From the NCBI GenBank assembly GCA_029582265.1, contig CM055837.1, positions 14,402,777 to 14,466,776 on the forward strand: DNA of 64,000 nucleotides. The letters are read 5' to 3'. Each line of letters opens with the position of its first letter. The first letter of the stretch is position 1. This stretch comes from Zoroaster sp. YZ-2022 (taxonomy: Eukaryota; Echinodermata; Asteroidea; Forcipulatida; Zoroasteridae). Below are positions 59,025 through 64,000 of this stretch, one piece after another. The notes beneath the pieces were generated by a model that did no database searches, was not told the DNA's origin, and saw only the letters and a list, made by a program, of their open reading frames with translations. The translations under genes were made by a program, and so were the position numbers.

Positions 59025-59070
59025 CAATGTACATGTACATGTACATTGTACATGCATGACATGTACATGT
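59025..59070. repeat. TGTACA/CATGTA palindromic tract
   Basis: Overlapping palindromes built from ACATGTACATGTACAT and TGTACATGCATG. Similar short tracts are scattered through 60900-62720. Confidence 0.7.
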
Positions 59071-62005
59071 ACGTAGTGTGCCGGCGCAGCCTCACAGCTG
59101 ATTGTTTATTGACCTTTGTACCCGTGTCAGATTTTCGTAGAATTTCGCACCATACAACTCAACACGGATCGGCGGTAAGTGAGCTCAACTCGGGCCGGTT
59201 CACACTATCATTTTCGACACGGTTCACGCCGAAAAATGCAATTTCAATCCGGATTGAGATTTTCAACCCTGGTCCCTGCCAGGGTTGATTTCGATCCGGC
59301 TAGAGCATGCTACCCGGATCGGAACAGGGTTGAAATTTTAGAAATGGGAAAAGGGTTGAAAAAAATCTCGGGGTTGGAACCAGTTCCGACCCCGAGATTA
59401 TGGACAGTGTGAAAAGGCCTTAAGCACCGCACCCACAGACAGTCACTTGAGTATTTTTGGTTGCATTGCCAATTGGTAGGTCAAACCACAGAGCTGTGTA
59501 TGTACTGTCGAGTGGTTTTGGTTTGACCTATCCTAGCCACATGTCCTTGTATTTATTTGAGTGCACTGCACAAAGTCAATGGGTTGGGAGTTACATACAA
59601 ATTTTGAGTGTCTTTGATTGGTTTTGGTTTGACCTCCTATCACAGCCACATGTGCTTGCATGTATTTGAGTGCACTGCACAAAGTCAATGGGTTAAGAGA
59701 GACATACAAATTGAGTGTCTTTGATTGTTAAACCTATAGGAGGGTTAATTGAATTAATTATTATTGAAAATGAGTGGCTCACCATGAAGTGCAATCATAT
59801 TGTGTGCCGAAATGATTCTAAACCTCACCACCACATATATAAATTAATGCTCATTTTGTTAAATGTTCAAAACCTTTTACAGCCCTAGTGATTGCTTGAA
59901 AGCGTACGTGTGAACTGAACAAGGTATTAATTGTGTATAGGGGTGGCGTAATTGCTCAATTGCCCCAACCCCCAAACTCAGGAGAAGAAAAAATAAATGT
60001 GCGAAGCTAAAAAAAAAGAAAAAAAGAAAAGAAAAAAAAAGCGGTTGTTGCACGTTTTCCTTTTCAGGGATTTCGCCCGTAGTTATTTCATCAGCAGAAA
60101 AATATTGTATGCACATAGAATTTTTGGGCATTGCGGTGAAAATCCTTACGGATTGCTGGAAAATAAAATTACATTTACGGTGTGTACATGGGTAAAACCA
60201 GTACACGCTTTCACCATTGCATCAACACATCGCATTGTGAAGTCATCGTTGATAATGTACCATACGTCAGACGGACGTACCACCGGTGCGGTAGGACGGA
60301 AACAAACCTGGTCGGGATGGAACACTTGATATTTTTGGGTCGGAAATATACATGTAAATGTTATTTCGGGAAAAGTTTGTGAAGATGATTTTAAAAATGT
60401 TTATTATTAAACCACAATAGTGAAAATATCTGTATCGCAAAATCTGCGATGTATTTTTTGAAATTTCATCACAGATTGTACAAATTACGTCACATTTTTC
60501 GATGTGATACAGGGGAAATCGTTCACTGTACATTAGTCCACAAACAATAGTTTATACCTGTACAGTACATGGAACATGTTTACTCAAACTAAAGGAACTT
60601 TGTTTGATGTCTGGATCTGATCAATCTGATTTGCTAGCAACCATACAAGGTAATCATGTTGTAATTTATGTGATATTAATCAATTGAAGTGGTATCTTTT
60701 ACACGTTTTAACTTAAATTGTACAACAGTACCAAACCAATGTAAATGTATCTAGGTATCTTCAGCTTTGATATATTATGCCCTAAATGTTCCTACCATAA
60801 ATTTTATCATGATAATACAAAATGGGTTTGTGCACTGTCATTTAAAAACAAACCTCAGGAAAAATTAGCTTTTTATTGAATTGAGGTAACTTCATAAGCT
60901 GTCACCTTGACTATACATGTAGTATAGGTATCCATATGTACAGTGTACATGTACATGTAGGTATGTACACTTATGTAGAATGGATCGGTACACACCCATA
61001 CTGCCATACACTATCTTTGTTCTTTGACCTCTGTTTACTCACCTTTATTGGCCTCACAGCCTCAGTCAAATGTAAAGCATACACAGTGTTGTACATGTAC
61101 ATGAAGTTATGTCACCTACAAAATCATGTAGACCACATAAGCCTATGTGTATACTGTATACACATAGGAGTTTACTTAATTCAGGGGTTACATGTATTGC
61201 TACTGTTGTAGAATTAAGTAAAAGTTACTTGTATGAACTACTCTGTTTACTCTGCCTTTTAATGCCCAGTTTTTCTTGAACATTGAGGGAAGTAATTAAT
61301 AGTGTAACCAAAAAGAAACAAATACTTGTTATTGTACATGTACATGAAATTAAATATTACATGTATGTTTATGGTGTACTGACATCTTCACATAAATATG
61401 TTACATGTACAGTATGTTTACATCTTCACATAAATTTCTGGCTTTTTAATTTGAAAATTGAGTTGATTTGGTGTTGTACTGTGATCAAACCCACTCTTTC
61501 CTGGCAATAAACCTGGTTTGTCATGCATTGGTGCACAGTTTGTTCTGACCTTGCTTCTTACAGGGAGTGTATACCTTTGGTTATAACCGATTACACAATT
61601 TATGAATTACAATCTAAAAATTTACATGATCAGATATTGGTGATGGTGTCAAACATCCTGAGAAATTATTCCCTCTGACAGTCATTTTTTAGAAAACGTG
61701 AAGTTTACATCCATGAAGTACAAATTTGAAATGACCTTCTGTACAATAGAATGAATGCAAAGGAATCTGAATGCATTTTCACTATTTTCCTGATATTAAA
61801 TAAGCTGAGACTTTCACAGATGGTTTCTGAACATCTCTCTTGATTCTAATTAAGTATGGGATGCAACATTTTACCACCAGTGTTACACTACCTGTACATG
61901 TATTTTGTACTAGAAGCTGCAGTCAAACATTAAGTGATTGAGTGACTTGTGCCCTTGTGTACACTCAGTCTCAATGACCTTGTAAATTGTTCTTGTCCTA
62001 GTTAA

Positions 62006-62270
62006 CCGTAACTACCCCCAAATCCTGCAAAATCCTCCAAGGGACACTTTTTGGCAAAAATTCAGCACTGTTGGAAACTGGTACTGTCACCTCTTCAAAT
62101 GGGACAAAATTACTTACTACCTGGCAAGAAGTACAGGCCATAAGTGCTGGATATGAAAGATCAATGAACATGCATGGTGCATTTTGAAGATAAGGGCATG
62201 TTTCCAAAAGTGCACTGATGGATTTTGGAGGATTCAGGAAGGTTCCTAGCCAGAATACCTGCGGTTAGGG
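62006..62270. mobile_element. TTAA-flanked MITE, complete copy
   Basis: TTAA-CCGTAACTACCCCCAAATC at the left and GCGGTTAGGG-TTAA at the right. The 3' part recurs at 9455-9654, and the last 60 bases at 48826-48885. Confidence 0.75.
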
Positions 62271-63099
62271 TTAATCCAGAACAATGCTGCACATGTACCT
62301 TATGTTCATTGCCAGAATTAGCCCTTGAATTTTGACATGAAATCAGTTGCCTCTGATTTATATTTATTTTTAAACAGAAAAACTTGATTTTTCAACTAAG
62401 ACTAGAAATACTATGCATGTACATGTACAGTATATGTACAGTGAAGAGTCACGCACATAAAAACAAAATAAAACAAACAAGCTTTATTTCAGCATGGTAA
62501 TCAGCATAATATGTATAACACGTGTACACGTATACATATGTACATAGTGTTGAACTATTGAAGTATGGTAATTGATAAACATTTTGTTCAGAGTTCAGAC
62601 CACACCCTTTCAATAGTATCAGATGACATCAATTGATCTGCTCCTATACTGAAAACAATACTGCAGGCTGTATACAGTATGCTTAAAGTCATTGTACAGT
62701 ACATGTATGTACAACACGTATTAAACAATTCAAGATAACCAGCTACAACAATGATTCTTTTGTTCTCTGCTGAGGGCTGCAAGATGCAACAATTGTTTAG
62801 ATTTGTTGCATGATTTTCTTGCATTGAGCATGGTAAAACAAATGTTTTAAAATGACACTTTTCTCCAAATAATCTTGAAAAGCATGGTTTTGCAGTATGT
62901 ACACGTACCAAAATTAATTTATGGTGGGTCATGTCACATGTGAAATATTTGTTTTCCATTCTAAAATGATATTATCAATGTTGTAATGAAAACAAAATAA
63001 GACATTGCTGGTAATATAAAGGTGATTACATCTTTAATCAATAAAGGGCATGGTGTTAGCCAGCAATACATTTGGGTGTCTTGTGGATGCCCCGTTTTG

Positions 63100-64000
63100 T
63101 AAATAGACACCCTATAGGTGTTATTTGTAAATGGACACCCTATAGGTGTTATTTGTAAATGGACACCCTATAGGTGTTATTTGTAAATGGACACCCTATA
63201 GGTGTTATTTGTAAATGGACACCCTATAGGTGTTATTTGTAAATGGACACCCTGTGTTATTTTGTAATATGGACACCCTGTGTTATTTGTAAATGGACAC
63301 CCTGTGTTATTTGTAACATGGACACCCTGTGTTATTTGTAACATGGACACCCTGTGTTATTTGTAATATGGACACCCTGTGTTATTTGTAATATGGACAC
63401 CCTGTGTTATTTGTAACATGGACACCCTGTGTTATTTGTAATATGGACACCCTGTGTTATTTGTAACATGGACACCCTGTGTTATTTGTAACATGGACAC
63501 CCTGTGTTATTTGTAAATGGACACCCTGTGTTATTTGTAATATGGACACCCTGTGTTATTTGTAATATGGACACCCTGTGTTATTTGTAATATGGACACC
63601 CTGTGTTATTTTGTAATATGGACACCCTGTGTTATTTTGTAATATGGACACCGTGTTATTTGTAAATGGACACCCTGTGTTATTTGTAACATGGACACCC
63701 TGTGTTATTTGTAACATGGACACCCTGTGTTATTTGTAACATGGACACCCTGTGTTATTTGTAATATGGACACCCTGTGTTATTTGTAATATGGACACCC
63801 TGTGTTATTTTGTAATATGGACACCCTGTGTTATTTGTAATATGGACACCCTGTGTTATTTGTAAATGGACACCCTGTGTTATTTGTAAATGGACACCCT
63901 GTGTTATTTGTAATATGGACACCCTGTGTTATTTGTAATATGGACACCCTGTGTTATTTTGTAATATGGACACCCTGTGTTATTTTGTAATATGGACACC
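63100..64000 (+). repeat. 24-28-bp minisatellite, runs off the window
   Basis: Early units are 28 bases (GGACACCCTATAGGTG plus TTATTTGTAAAT). From about 63245 they shorten to 24-26 bases (GGACACCCTGTG plus TTATTTGTAATAT), with variation AAT/AAC/T-run. The array continues beyond 64000. Confidence 0.95.

Larger units (their letters stand above)
58072..59420. mobile_element. PIF/Harbinger-like element
   Basis: AGGCCTTTTCACACT at the left and AGTGTGAAAAGGCCT at the right. TAA duplicated on both sides is proven by the empty site in 42353-42688. The 3-bp TAA target, these ends and a Myb-like coding fragment fit PIF/Harbinger. GAACCGTG/CGGTTC motifs recur inside. Confidence 0.87.
58037..59744. mobile_element. 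TTAA-flanked MITE, CCCTCCTA termini, with insertion
   Basis: TTAA-CCCTCCTATGCCC at the left and CCTATAGGAGGG-TTAA at the right. It matches 42353-42688 outside the Harbinger insertion and is nested in H2 copy B. Confidence 0.85.
57636..60527 (+). mobile_element. hAT-like element H2, copy B (host of nested insertions)
   Basis: Opposite-orientation copy of 22512-23582. GTACATTA occurs at 57628-57635 and again at 60528-60535, an exact 8-bp duplication as in hAT. Its two halves (57636-58033 and 59749-60527) are separated by the TTAA MITE. Confidence 0.78.
47790..64000 (+). other. Repeat-rich region, presumed first intron of the MPKT gene
   Basis: 16 kb with no host exon I can support on either strand. 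It is dominated by mobile elements and arrays listed separately. Segments 48960-49280, 56900-57620 and 60540-61990 contain only AT-rich sequence with many TGTACATGTACA-type palindromes. Confidence 0.5.

Overview
The window is AT-rich nuclear DNA of a multicellular animal, not a microbe. It has spliced genes with GT/AG introns, tRNA-derived SINEs, many MITEs and long tandem arrays. A cilia radial-spoke gene, PRDM13, adrenodoxin, and hAT, Harbinger and P-like transposon remnants together suggest a marine invertebrate, plausibly an ambulacrarian (echinoderm or hemichordate). The species cannot be fixed from the sequence alone.

Layout. (1) 1-4.8 kb: the terminal exon of PRDM13 on the + strand (3191-4800), preceded by intron with two MITEs. 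(2) 4.8-11.2 kb: intergenic, AT-rich, with hairpin MITEs. (3) 11.56-28.57 kb: a complete RSPH3 (radial spoke protein 3) gene on the - strand. It has seven coding exons whose phases all join and encodes 404 residues. Introns 1 and 5, each about 6.8-6.9 kb, hold hAT, Tc1-like and other elements. (4) 28.57-33.06 kb: divergent intergenic region with a hAT-like element. (5) 33.06-39.94 kb: a complete four-exon FDX1 (adrenodoxin-type ferredoxin) gene on the + strand, 243 residues. Intron 2 carries a 47-bp minisatellite, and a SINE ends about 20 bases before the exon-3 acceptor. (6) 39.9-46.3 kb: intergenic, dominated by SINEs, MITEs and a 234-bp palindrome. (7) 46.3-47.8 kb: a CRE-bearing promoter-like region followed by a 5' exon that ends after only four codons (MPKT). 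This fits the start of an ezrin/radixin/moesin gene that continues beyond the window. (8) 47.8-64 kb: presumed first intron of that gene, packed with mobile DNA. It holds an RTE-like fragment, a hAT element with exact 8-bp target duplications, an unclassified 3.05-kb transposon inside a 48-bp satellite, a THAP-encoding P-like remnant, a four-level nest of transposons, and a terminal 24-28-bp minisatellite.

The three or four host genes are unrelated in function: neural transcription factor, axonemal spoke scaffold, mitochondrial electron carrier, and a probable membrane-cytoskeleton linker. No operon-like logic links them. Most of the unusual signal lies in the repeat layer, where nested insertions, empty-site comparisons and target-site duplications allow several elements to be delimited to the base.
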